A stretch of 64,000 nucleotides of DNA from Lottia gigantea (taxonomy: Eukaryota; Mollusca; Gastropoda; Lottiidae): the NCBI RefSeq assembly GCF_000327385.1, contig NW_008709421.1, positions 726,050 through 790,049 of the forward strand, in the 5' to 3' direction. Below the pieces are notes generated by a model. That model searched no databases, was not told the origin of the DNA, and saw only the letters and a list, made by a program, of their open reading frames with translations. Positions within the stretch are counted from its first letter, which is position 1. Every line of letters begins with the position of its first letter. Below, piece after piece: positions 1 to 14,000 of this stretch. A program made the translations under genes and the position numbers.

Positions 1-1355
1 TAGTTTTATGAATGTTTTGATTAAATTTGAGGCAATATATGTTTTTCTATGACATTTTCAAGCAGTTTGATTTGAATTGAGGTACTATGCTAGAAATAAA
101 CGTTATAGAAAATCGGTCAGCTATATAAGTTATTTAAACCGGATTGGTCACCGACAGAAATTTAAGTGTTCTCCTAACCTATAAGAAGTTCTTAACACAT
201 AGGTCATACGTAAGTATGATTTAATATACCAATTACAACAAACAGAACTATATAAGTTTTAATGTTGAGCGAATATTCAAAATTCTTTGCCTGACGAACT
301 CTTTAATCCTTTACAAGTAATATTTTGGAAGACTAAGGTAGTCGTGTTACATTTGTCTAGAGAAATAATGACAGAGCCATAAATATGTTTTACACCGCTT
401 TCACAAAAAAGATTTAGGACTTCATTGTTCATTACAATGTACAAAAGTCTTGTTTTTCCACTTTTTGTGAATAATTTTTATGAGTTTGGAGTATAGATTT
501 CGAGTTAAAACGTTAAAGTGTTTGTGCTTCCCTTTCCTCTGTGTATTTTCCTTGTAAGAATGGAATGCTTGTGAAGTGTTTTTCACTAAACATGTAACAA
601 AGGTTTAAGTAGTTTCAAATGTAGGAAAACTGTTCAATAAGTAACAGAAAGTTACAGGTAATAGGATGGTAAATTTTGTTTTTCAGCTAGTATGCCATGC
701 TTCGAGCAAAATTTAGGAACCATAATTTTTTTACAAGCTTGCAGGAACTTTTGCTCCATATTATGGCATGGCGTGTAATTCTATTGTATTTCGTGTGATT
801 ATATTGATTATCTGGTATTTTGTATGATTCTATCGTGATTCTTTTGTTTTGCAAATGCTTCGGATGTATTTCGCATTTATTGTGTGATTCAACTGTGTTT
901 TGTGTGATTAAACTGTGTTTTGTGTGATTCAACTGCATTTTTCTTGTGATTTCAGTTTTTTTTTCGTGTGATTCCGTTGTATTCTATATGATTCCATCGT
1001 ATATCATGTGATTCTTATATCGTGTGATTTCATTGTAGTATATCGTGTGATTCCATCATATATCATGTGATTCCATTGTAGTATATCATGTGATTCCATC
1101 GTATATCATGTGATTCCATCGTATATCATGTGATTCCATTGCATTTAATATGATTCCATTGTAGTATTTCATGTGATTCAAATGTAGTATTTCATGTGAT
1201 TCCATTGTAGTATTTCATGTGATTCCGTTGTAGTATTTCATGTGATTCCATTGTATTTCGTAATGATTCCATTTAGATTCGTATTTCTTGTTATGTATCA
1301 GTGCCTGACAATACTTTACCTTAATTCTCATTGACTTATTTATTTATATTTTCAG
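1..1355 (+). other. Sequence upstream of RGS12 exon 1356: intron or 5' region with a minisatellite
   Basis: It ends in a splice acceptor (TTATATTTTCAG), so at least its 3' part is intron. No upstream exon could be identified. The stretch 770-1272 is a degenerate tandem repeat, and 1-770 holds nothing recognisable. Confidence 0.5.
770..1272. repeat. Degenerate minisatellite, about 20-24 bp period
   Basis: Variants of GTGATTCCATTGTAGTAT(TTCAT) are repeated about twenty times, most regular at 980-1260. The array stops about 85 bp before the RGS12 exon. Confidence 0.85.
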
Positions 1356-1400
1356 AATGATTGATGAGAACGCTGTTTGGAATATGTTAGTGAAGACCAA

Positions 1401-2049
1401 ATGCTGAGGTATAGGTTTGTGCCAAAACATTCATCAGAAAAGAAGAATGAGTCAAATTCAGCAGTGGGAAATGGGGTAACCCAGGACCAGACTAGCGTGG
1501 ATAATGACACGTCATGGACATCCGGAAACCAACCAGCTGTAGCCAAGTCCACAGAGAATGCCTTGATTATTGAAAATGTTGCGCCCCTGACTCCGAACAG
1601 TTCCTTCTGTGCACAACAATCTTTTTATAAGGAGCTGGAATCCAAGTCCCAAAAGGATCTGACTCTCTCTTCTGAAAGTATTTTTGGACCTATTGGATAT
1701 ACCTCCAACTTAAATGACTTTAAACCAGTTGTAGGAAATCGTCACTTTTCACCAACCGTGATCAAATCTCAAAATGGTGATATTTCAAATTGTGGTAATG
1801 ATAAAAAGATTGGAGGTGGTGCTACCACAGTTGCGCCACGAATAGGAGTTGGGAAAGTTATTCAGAAATTCGGAAATGGTTTAAGAAAACTTGGATATGG
1901 CCGTGTGTCGAGTCCCGTCGTGGTACCACCTCCAGTTGTGGCACCAAATGTTGAGAAGCCTTTACCACGTATTGTGGTGTCACCAACAGTGGTAGAGACT
2001 TTACCACAAAGGACTGGGAGTACTGATGAAGAGGATTCGGCTGACAATG
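1401..2049 (+). CDS. RGS12: RGS12 N-terminal extension exon (exon 1356-2049)
   Basis: The exon follows an acceptor (TTTTCAG ending 1355) and ends G|GTATGT at 2049. Its last base plus the first bases at 7089 make GAG, so the frame runs through to the PDZ exon as DN-ESS-M. It encodes 216 residues before the PDZ-form Met. They are hydrophilic and probably disordered, with a Gly/Val/Pro-rich stretch near 1815-2010 and an acidic end (DEEDSADN). The frame has a TGA at 1365, so ATG 1401 is the first in-frame start. I recognise no domain. Human RGS12 begins almost directly with PDZ, so this is an extra segment. Confidence 0.8.
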
Positions 2050-5000
2050 GTATGTACTTATTTTATGTACAATCTGTGCCTTGCTAACTCGAAAATAAAA
2101 TCGTTATGACCAATTTAAGGAATTAACCGGAACCGAGGTATGATAACCACCTCCGGAGAAGCTGATATAACGAACTAACTTAGTATTCTATATTTCAAAA
2201 AACTATTTTGGAACTACTGTTTGGTTTTAGAAACGTTTTAAGACATTTGATGATATCCATGAGATAAAAAAAATGTTATCAAGTAGTGATAACAGCAGAT
2301 TATCCTAGGACTTTGACGGATTTCTTCGATTATCTCAGTTTTTATCGATATTTTAGGCTAAGATGCTGATATCGAACTAGTCTATTGTTATTGATCACAA
2401 AGCGTAGCGTAATAAAAAGAAAAACGCCGCAAGAAAAGTAATATTAAAAGGGTGTTAATGAATTAATCCTAAATCTGATGGACTTCTGATTTGATTTGGT
2501 TTTTATCTCTATTCAAAGTTAATTATGGGCGTTTAAACCTAGTTGACATAACCAATTACCATTCAAACATCGTCCCGTTCTTCAAAAGGATGTTGATGGA
2601 GTCTTTTGTTCACGCAAAAAGGTTTGAAGACTATTGTTTTGTCCTTCAGTAGAAATGATGATAAAACAATGCGTTACTTTTCGAAAACCCTGATTGGGGT
2701 TTGTTAGTTTTGATAAGTAAGGGATTTTATCCTTTTGACCTTCTGTTCAAATTTGTCGCCATTTTGTGTTCGTTATCACTGTAGGACGTACGTACTGCCT
2801 TGTCGGTCGATAAATTTGGATTTATTTGTGTAAAAGGAAGGCTGATGAAACAAGCCAAAATACGAAAATTGGGTAGGAACTTTTCTTTTTATAATTTTAG
2901 CATTTTGTACATAGATTATTTTCTATTTGGCGAAAACATTCAATTTGATCTTAATTTCCGTAGCCTATAAGAAACAAGAAATCGGTTTCCCCAGTCAAAA
3001 AGTCTTAGCCTACTCCTGAAAGTGCCATAATATAATGGAAATGAAGAAGGTTTCAAGAATTCATTTAACCTCTTTGTATTCGTATGGCTTAAATTTGAGT
3101 TAAAATGTTTGATTTTTTACTTGTTGATGGAAGCGAAATGTGATGTCGAGTTGTCTCTACAATAAGAGCTATATTTTTTTGTTTACATTTGAGCATTTTG
3201 ACCGACTTTTAGACGTAGTAGAAACAATTGTTCTACAATGTAATACACTTATTCAAACTCGTGGTTTATAACTTTATGATATAACGGTAGCTTTTTACGT
3301 CATATCACAATATTTACATTTCAACAATGTTGATGATTTGACCTAGATTCATTCATCTCAAATCTTCATCCGAAATTCGTGCCACATGACGTCATCACTG
3401 ATTGACCAATCAGGACACGAGATAACTCATATCCGGCCAAACGGTCGTCCATATTGAACCGCTCAAAACAAACTTTTGTGATGTGGAATTTGTAATATTT
3501 CGATTTAAATTTGTCTCCAGTGGTAATTTTAAGTGAAGTTTCTGGTTGAAATGATATCTGTGTAATCAATTGGTAGGTAAAAGTTTATGTTCACCTCGAT
3601 ATAGACGCGTTAATCTCATTCTCATTTCGATGTCAACAACCAAGTCACATTTTTTGCAAGTGCCCGTTCGTTTGTGTTGTCAGTATTGACACATTGATTG
3701 CAATATAACTCCCAAGCCAAGTCTGTCATCCGATCTCGTTGATTTCTGAAGTAAATGTAATTTTCAATTACATGTCTTTTAACTTAGAATGTCTTGAGTC
3801 CGTAGAAATATAAGGTTTCAACATATTTTAGACCAAAATTTTGTTATTGATATTTTCATCAAGGCCTACTGTAAAAAGACAGAGTACGGTACTAAGCTAT
3901 TTTGGAATTGATATTCCAATTTTTAGGAAAATGATTGACAAATTGAATTATATGTTAACATTGCTGGCAGTAGGTAGTCAGTAGTATATTAGGTTTTAAT
4001 AAAGGTCTATATAAAATTATCTCATTAAGAGACAAGGTCTGATTGAAAAAAAAAAAACCTTGACTGAGCAATATAACCCTGTTCATAACATAATAACAAA
4101 GGCTTATGTCAGCTATACAAAATCATTAACTTCAGTTCTTTTCTAATCGAGTTAAATATATAAAAGTTAAAACAACTGAGATCCAAGTATAATTTTGAAA
4201 GCAAATAGTCATAGATACCGGTACATTTCTCTTTGACACTCTTAAGATAGTAAGTCGAAAGCCCTGTTTACATCAGGCTGCTGTAAAACGTTCTTCTCTC
4301 AGACGCAATAAAGTGTGACAGTGATACAAGTGGTATCTGAGAATGATTCTTGCATTGTAGTGTAATTCAAAACTGTTCTCAACACACTTATCTGTCCTTA
4401 ATATCTTATAGTATCTATACTAGTTCATCACCGTCTTCCTTGTTATAAAAGCAAATTGACAGTTTCTTTAACTACTGTCTTTTAGCAATAAAATTTTTGT
4501 TATTATTATTATTAAAGACACTGAAGTTTTTGACATGGTTTTGTTGTAAAAGTTTATTTTTGAGACTGACACTAAAATAAATTGAATACATAATCTTTTA
4601 AAATGCAGAAAAATAGTTTTCTTGACTTTCACTATTTGTTTTTTCAATCAAATTTCTAAAGAATTTTAGCTGTGAGAGACATGTAGACTGTATTCTAGTC
4701 TGATGTAGGTCATGTCATTTGAATGACATTTCAATCATTGTTGGATTATGATGGTGGTGGTTAAATAGGGTAAAATGAACTATATCATTGTTATTAGACA
4801 CAGTCTAGCCCTTAATAAAAACATAGGTCATTTGCATTTACTATATTAAACTTGTGTTAGAGTCTGATTTCACATTTGAATCTTTTAAAGAGTCACATTG
4901 AGAGGTAAATAGACATTTTAACTTTATATTTGTTGAAATACTTTAATTCAAACATTGTGTTCAAAAGTAGCTAAAAATTTAACGAGGATAGTTATAAAAA

Positions 5001-8000
5001 TTAAAATCAAAATATATTCCATTAACACATGAAAAATAATCAATCAATCTGAAGATACATGGAATTTTTTTTTGAAAAATTGAAAAATGTTTGATACTTG
5101 ACGTTTTTTAATTTCTACGTTCGTCACAATTTCAAGAAAATAGCATAGCATGTATTTGAACATATGTTACATGTAGATTTAGGATATCCATCTACATCCT
5201 TACTTGGTATATGTAACGTAAGATTATACTGATCTATTGTTTATTTGGAATATCTATTGCACAGCAATAGGCCAATGACTCTATGACATTGTTAGTGGAC
5301 ATGATTGTCCCAAATATAATTCTTCTGAAACTTCTTGGCTTTCAAGTTCAAGTCTAAAGACTTAATTATATTTAAGCTCCATTGAACTAAATATTGCGGT
5401 GGGTGTCACAAGTGAAGTGAAAATATTTGTTGTAATTATTCCATCATATAAGAAATGGTATAACTGAAAGTTTTATTTGTGACATGTGTATTGGTGTGTT
5501 AACATCTTGCTACCCTACTTTAATAATCTAATTAGTGTTTTGATTAATTAACAAGTTAGGTGTTATAATTAGTAACATCTGACAATATATTTTTACTACC
5601 TGTTAACTACTAAAATATACACAGATATATAGCATAAAACATATAGTATGATGTGTGGTCTTTTTATATACTGGACATCTCAGGTAATTAGAACACCTTT
5701 CACTTCCATGTTCAGAGTTACTATTTGACTCTTATTTTGAATTCATTGTCAAATGTCTCTGATAAGTATTTTGGTGGAGCTAAAACAATTTTGAATTCCT
5801 TGATTGATGCTGTTGTATAAATAAGCTGATGTAAGTTGATTTTGCTGTTGCAGTTTTCCATGATTTATAAGTTAGCTATGTTCAAACAAAGCCATGGTGT
5901 AATGCAAAATGGCGATAGTGCTGGCCTGAAAGATATGAATTAAATGCCATGACATGTCAAAATATGCATATTGCATTTCATGACTGTGTACTGATACATA
6001 CTTGATCATATCATGCATACAGAACAAAAATATTTATAAATCATAACCTCATTTAACACAAAATACACTGAATAGACGGAAAGGTGAGCACAGTATAAGA
6101 ATAAGACAAGAATACAGACAACATAAAACTTCTGAAATATGCTGAATTTTCTTTTAAGGAGCTAGGGTTGTTAAATGTTACAAGTTACTAATTTACAGAA
6201 GGCAGAGGATAAGGTTACATTTACCTCCTTGCCTCACCTTGAAATATATGTATTGTAATTACTCAATGTAAAATATATTGAGGTCATATGTAAGCTTATA
6301 GTTTGTTTAAAAAATAGATAAAAAGTTACTAGACAAACTATAAGATTTAAATTTGGAACACATTCAAAAGAACGAGTTGTTTCTCTATTTACTTTTGAGT
6401 TGTGAGCCGAATATCCTTTTTTCTTTTATTTAGTTTTTTGACTTTATGGATAGTTTTAAACTTAGTCTGTTATCAAGTACTATTGCTACTGGTGGTTTAA
6501 TAATTCATTGTGGTGAAATTATTGAAATTGGATATTGAGTTATTTGTTTTGGGTAAAGGGTAAAGTGTTAGTGGTTTAAATATTATCAAGTATTTTATAA
6601 CCTAGAGTCTAGTACTTCAATTCATCAATTACATAACACCAGTTTAGACTGTCTTTACTTCAAGAGGTTATTAAAATTCTTGTGTGCAGTCATTATCAAC
6701 TATGTTAAAATATAGCTTAATAACTGAGTAGATAAATCATGCATTGACAAAAGTGTAGAAACATTTTGTGCTTCATTAGTGTTGAATTGTAGGAGAACTT
6801 GATGTCTAATTTGATTCTGAAATGTGATAAGGACAGCTGAAATTAAGTTCTATAAATTAGAAAAGAGGTCAATAATTCTGTTATAAAAGAATTTATACAA
6901 ATAGTCAGTTTTAGTATTAGAAGTCATGAAGAATTGTTTGTGAGAAAGCTAGTCAATTGTACAAAATATAAAAAATTAGAATGATTTTTAGTTGCAGTTG
7001 AATTCAATTCAATGGAGTTGATATTGACACATTGTCTGCAGTGATCATGTATGATTAAGACTTATCAAAGTTTTTTTTATATTTTCAGAGAGCAGTATGC
7101 ATTCCACACAACCCACTAGACGTAGAAAGAAGAGACCTATGCATGGTGTCAAGACGGTTCAGGTTTCACGTGGTAAATCAGGTTATGGTTTTACTATATC
7201 AGGACAGCATCCGTGTGTTTTGAGCTGTATTGTGAGCGGTAGTCCAGCTGAAGTCATGGGATTAAAACCAGGTGATTATGTCATGTCTGTAAATGGTGAA
7301 AACGTGTCACGGTCAAGTCATGACTCTGTAGTAAGAATGGTTGGGTTATCTACAGGGACTTTGGAACTTCAAGTTGCTGAAAACTTAAATGATTCTGATT
7401 CTTCTGAGGAAGAGTACCATCCAAGAGTTAAATCGAGATTTCCAAATCGTGTGCGTCCAAGACAAACACAGCAAAAATTACCTCCCAAGGCACCGGAGAA
7501 TCATCGTTCCCAAACTAAACTTGAAACCAAAGGAACAAACTGTAGACTCAATGTGCGCTCTCAAGAAGATCTAAGCCAAAAGGAGAATTCTCATAATTCC
7601 AGCAATCGCTCCAATCAAGGTGCCCGTCTGAAAACATCACAATCCAGCCAATCATTGAAAAGTGGAAATTCAGGATCTAATTTGCAGAGTTCTTTATCAA
7701 ACTCTCAATCTCATATGTCTCAGAATTCTTTGTCGTATGTTTCCTACCATTCATTAAACTCTCAAAACTCGTATTCCAGTCAGACCTCTCACTCAAACTT
7801 AGCACTCAATTCTCAAACTAATCTAACTCAGAGCTGTCGCTCCATTTCTCATCACTCCAATCCTAATCTGTATAATAATATCTGTGATCGTAATGTTGGA
7901 CGAGGTTCAGTGCATCATCGTGAGCGTCTTTATGAAGACATGACATCTGGGCATCTACCAATGAACATACCAGCCGGACATTTACCTTCTGACAGTCTGA

Positions 8001-11000
8001 ACAGTGATAACAGTGAACATTCAGCAAATTTTCATGAACATAGTGATGTCAAGGCTGTTGTTGGTTATATTGGTTCAATAGAAATGCCAAGTGATGCTAC
8101 CAGACCTCATCAACGTCTGCAGTCCCTACGTAATGCTGTGCGACGTCTCAGAAAAGAAAAAAGGATTCACACATTTGTGCTTATGGATGTTCAAAATGAT
8201 GGTGTGAAACTAACAAATATGGCAGGGAAAATTATCACCCAGTACCCTGCTGATAGACTGGCATTCAGCGGTGTCTGTCCAGACGACAAAAGATTTTTCG
8301 GAATCGTAACTTTACATGATCAATGCGATGATATCAGTGAATATAGTAACAAAAATGACAATATTGGAACCACAAGTTCTTGCCATATTTTTATGGTGGA
8401 TCCAGAATTGCGCTCGCACAATGCTCATTCTACTAAAGCTCAATCTTTTGGATTTCAGTGCACAATAGATCCTGATAATCTGAGCTGCCAGGAATTCCCA
8501 CGTTCATGTACACATATTATATTAGCAGTGACTAATTTGTATAAGGGGAGACAAGGTGAAAATTATGAAAATGACATTGTTCAATCACAAGCATTTGCTA
8601 ATCCAACTCGTCATCCTCATCGTAGCTCCAGTAATTCTTCTAATAGTGACAGTGGCTTAGGATTTGGCAGGGAAGATAATTCTAATGATCGTGTATTTGT
8701 TGTTGACATGCCAGCAGGAGAGTCAGCCTCTACTCGTCCAAATGCTATCGGTGGTAGCAGGGGAGGTCACCCTGTACACCATCTATCTCCTGAAGTTCAT
8801 ACCATACCAACATCTCGAAGCCATTTCAAAAGACCAGTTTCGGCATTTGAATTGAGAAAATCTATGAACAATTCAACAAGCAGTGAATCAGAATATTGGT
8901 TAGGTGGTAGTCACAATAATAAACTCAATCCTAGAGCTATGCCTAGCAGCTCACATCGATCTAGTAGAAATGATGTTGTGGTACCACATCATGCCAGTGC
9001 TGAAAATTTACGTCAAAGTATGAGAAATCTTTTACAGCAACGTAAAGCTCCTAGTGACAATAGTAGTGATGAATCATGTAAAAATGAATTTGTGAAAGGA
9101 AAATTTATCAGTCCTAGACCACTCTCTGCTCCTTTTGCTCAGTTGAACTCTATTAGTGATAAAGTTGAAACAGTAGATTTAAATATGGCTAGATTGAGTC
9201 CCAAATCATATTGTCGTAATAAGGCCATGCTACGTTCACCTTCAGCACCTCCTATACCATATTTCCATCCAGATGATTTTGATTCTGATTCTGACAGTGA
9301 AGATGATCCTATGGTCAGAAATATTATCCGAAGATTTAATCAAGACCGAGACAGAAGTATGATAAGTGAACAAGATCAACGAAGATTTTCTGAAAGTTTT
9401 GCCATGGCTTCTAAGGTGAGAATTTTTTTTTTATCTTAAAATAAGTAACAGATCTGCATCTGCTAATAAGAGAGAAAAGGATTTTTCTTTATACCTTGTG
9501 GATTTATGTATTAATTTTAATAATTAATCTCTTTACATTTAATCAATTCCAATATCTGGTATTAAACCCAAATATTTTTGTCGTATTTTTGAATTTTACT
9601 ATGTTAAAAAATCTAAATCCAGACCACAAAATAGCCATGAAAAAAAAGGCAGACAACAGATTTATATATATACTAGCGATACAAATTATTTATTTTTTTA
9701 TGGTCTGAGTCCATATAACTAATATGGTTTATCTCCCTTTAATACCATGTTCAAATATGTAAAGTTAGCTGATCAAATGAGTTCTTACTCTTTGTAATGG
9801 AACTTTCTCATTGTTGTGTGAGCCTACCGACAGTTTTTGATGAAATGTACCTCCATGCATGTAATATTTTTGTTTAATTATGACTCATTCATACTGACCT
9901 CGAAAACCTTCTCAAAAAAAGAAAGTCTTTCAATCTTGAAGATCTTAGGTACTGAAATCACTGTTGGACAGCTGCACCATTTTTCAACCAATCGTACCTT
10001 AGTCCCAGAAACGGGAAGAAGAGTTGTCTTTTCTTGAGACACTGCCATATATAGAAAAGACATCTATAGAAATAGGAAAAGAAATTCCTAATTTGAAATA
10101 TTTTTAAAGGAATTATGAGACATATATCTAATACTCGAATTAATACTGAAAAAATGGGACATCTGTCCCTTTAGGTTATCGTACTTTGTTGGTTCTGTAT
10201 TTTGCAATAGGAATAGTTTTATGCAGGTTGACTAACTAGGTTTTTCAAAAAATCTTTTTGTCAATATTGTATATTTTTTGGTTTTTGGAGAAACAGGCCC
10301 AAGGAGATGATATGCACAAAATAGTAGTTCACATGGTTAGCCATAAGGAATATTTTTTCAAGGGGTTAATTAGAGTTACAAGGAGATAATGTACACATAT
10401 TAGAGATACAAAAGAATAGGACTAGAAATAGTTTTATGCAGGTGGACTAAGGGTTATGACGCAATTGTACACAAATTTGAGATTGGAGGGGATGAAAACT
10501 AGAAATAGTTTATGCAAGTGGACTAAAGGTTAACAGGAAATGTTGTAAGCAAATTAGATGTTCAAAAGGATAGGAACTAGGAATAGTTTTAAGAAGGTTG
10601 ATTAAAGGTTAGCAGAAGATGGATGTACACAAATTAGATGTACAATAGGTTAGAATGGGAATAATGTTATACAGATTGACTAGGGTAAGCAGGAGATAAT
10701 GCACACAGATTAGAAGCCAAAAGGACAAGTGATATGATATGATGCACACAAATTATAGTTTCATAAGGTTGGAAAAAGGAAATATAATAAACATAATTTC
10801 AGATTTCACAAACATACATGTATTTGGATACATTGATAAAAAAAACATGTGAAATCATTTATAATGATATTTAAATACTCACTTCAAAATGTTTTTCCCA
10901 TAAGACTAGAGTCAGCAATGAACTATATTTGTAAAGCTCACACTTGAGTGATTGATAATATTATGGCTATCTATTTGTTATTAATATCTCTCAGATGTAA

Positions 11001-14000
11001 AGATGTATTGAACCCTAATAAACATCTTTTCAAAACCTCTTCTGAGATCTCAGCTATATGATATATTGATTTAATCCTTTTTAAAGAGACAAATTCTGTT
11101 CAGTGAAAATATAGGTTACCATCATCCCGCTTCAAGTCTTTTGGGGTCATGAATGATAAAGCTTGCTCTTTATGCTGTTGATTATAGTTTTCAATCCCAG
11201 CGTACATCAAGATACATCTTTGCATGTATATGTGCATCTTCACAATTTCAAGCTACTACAAACTTCATCTTATACTCCACCTTTGTTGTATCACAGATGT
11301 CTGTATATGCAGAGATAAATAGATTGTACTAGGGAATAAAATAAGTCCGAGCTCTGGACAGAAAGCCTGTAAAAAATAATGTTTTATCACAATCTTTCTG
11401 TCGAGGGCTCTGATATTTTTGATATTTTAAGTTAAATTTGTTGCATTCCGTGATACAACAATAGTGGCTATTGCAGTCAAGATATAAGATGAAATAAAAG
11501 CTCGACATTATGAAGTTTCTCAGTCAGTGATGTGATTTGAGGTTCAAACATGGATAAATGGTTCAGATCAGAAACTGGAGTTCTTTTAGCTGACTTAATC
11601 AGTAAAAGTGTTCACAACTCACCATCGAAATTTGAGCCTTCAAATCCTTGTGTGTCCAGAATTATCTGCATTCGAATGTTAAAATGACGACTGATCAATT
11701 TAAGATACTCTGTGATATCTATACAAAAGAAATAGTGAGTAAAATTCCTTATATTTCTAGTACCAAACTGCCTTATTACTCTAATTAGTATGTTTAAAAC
11801 TGTTTCTCTGTAATAAAGTTAAAAAAAGATAATTCAGTTGGATATTGAAGTCAAGTTATTCTTATTCACAAGTGTATGTGTGTCTCTTTAAATTTAGATA
11901 CTTGAAATGAAAAGGTGAACTGTATAGAATTTAAGTTACCTTCATATCAAGTATATCCGGTTTATCTGTCAGTTACTATTTGAATTTCAATGATTTGTAG
12001 AAAATGGACTTGTTTTTTGTATGTGTAATTTTCAGTTTTTCCTCAAGAAAGAAATAAAATTTATGACAGTACACATTTGTTTTGTTACCACAATGTCAGT
12101 TTGGGTGCACTTGTTTTAAAGTTTAAACTAACAATGTTATGTTGAACTTGTGCAAGTCAACTCCAAATGTAACCTTGTAACATTTCAATGTGTTAAAGCA
12201 TTTAGAAAAGGATGCATGTGACATAACTATGAATGGAATAATAACACTTATTTGTAAAGATTCAAAGGTATGACATTTAAATGAGTTTTTTTAAGAGAAT
12301 TAAAATGTTTGCCTGTAACATTTATCAGAATTAGAGTCTAATGTTCAGTTTACCATCAATTCTTTGGTCATTAAGATCAGTGTGAATTTTAAAAACGAAC
12401 TGAAAATTTAAAACAGCTTAACAATTGTTGATTTAGGAGAACTGGATGTAGGATTTGAAATTTGAATAGTGTTACAGATAGTTAAATCAAGCTCTATCAC
12501 ATGATAAGGGGAATAATTAGATAACATTTCTTTAAGGCATTATGGTTTATCAGGTCACCATAGCACAAAATTTCACTAAGCACAATGGTGATCCATTATG
12601 GTACTTTTTTCATCCTACAGACGTAAATGTCTGAATTGTGAAGTTTTGATGTGTATAACCCAATATTCTTCTGCTCTGACCTAGTAAAAATTTAAATAAA
12701 CAATCACCCCTATTATTTGTTTATTGATAAAAGTAAGAGGAAAATGTAACTAATGTATTTAATTATGATTGATGAAGATAAATGCAAACTTCTCACATAA
12801 AGAAAATAGAGCAAATTAAAGACTTGCGATTCGCTGTGTATCATTTATTAGTTTGCTAGGAAATGTATGTGTTAATATGTATCAATGTTGAACTTGCTGG
12901 CATTAGATTGGAATATTTTGTTCAAGGTAAGGAATATTTTAAGAAGATCAGTGTATTTCAACTCCATATTAAGCTATAATTTATCAGCTGGTTCTGGTTA
13001 CATTTTCTTTGACAAATGTAGGTGAAGGCTGTGTTGAAATATGAGGTCAATTCAACATAATCATGGTGCGTGAACTGTAAAATTTATGAAATATGTGACT
13101 GAGTATGTGCAAAGCATTCCTGACACTCATATAGTCACATGTGCTGCAGTTTTTATCTTGAAACTTAGTTGAACTTAAAGGTAAAGTTCAAATTTGAGTT
13201 ATTTGAGATGATAAGAAACTTTGACCTAAAATAATGAAAATCCTACAGTTCCTTTAAGTTGTCTAAAATAAAACTTGGTATTTCTGTCTTTTTGAACCAA
13301 AAATGAAAACTTCTGGGGCTGTTACAGAAAAGAAAAAAAAAAGAAATAAACAATTACAAGGATAACAACTTAGGTTCACACAGTTAAGGAATTATGAGAG
13401 AAGATGACTTATTCAAGGTATTCAGATTATCATGCATCGATCAAGAATTGAACCCACAACTGCTATTCACTTGACGTAACCAAGCAAATGATGTCATGTA
13501 AAGAACCAACGCTCTAACCGACTGTGCTATAGAACCTCGCATACTGTAGTGAGTGGGCATATTTTTTATCAATTCTAGAAAGGGATGCATGGTTCTTTAA
13601 AGTTGTCGTTATGAAATAATAGAATTAACCCAGTAAATTTGTCATAACATTGAATCAATTCTTGAATATCATTTTGATAGCTGATCTGTCTGTAGTGAGT
13701 ACTTGACATAATTCAAAGAGAATTTGTGTCAAAATTAGAAAATATCGCCTCTGAAAGTGAAACATGTATTAGAATATGTGTCAAAGTATTTAGTATGTAC
13801 TTGATAGAAGGTAAAGAGATGTCAACACATTTCAAGGTGGTAAAATAGAAATTTAGTAACAACTGTATCAATTATCTACAACTTACTGTGGTAATCCCAC
13901 TGTTAAAGGTGTAAAACCATTTAAATTTAGCCCTGTATTACAAATCATTTTTAACTTGTTTACTTTGCTGAATTACTTAGTTGAATTTTCTTTCACACTA

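Noticed and set aside
687-938. - strand 83-residue open frame
   Set aside because: It is made of the degenerate minisatellite and has no conserved sequence.
9496-10063. Several open frames after the RGS12 PDZ/PTB exon
   Set aside because: AT-rich and partly within a MITE copy; the exon before them has a good donor at 9415.
13440-13547. tRNA gene on the - strand
   Set aside because: A and B boxes are present but too far apart, and no acceptor stem or anticodon arm closes.
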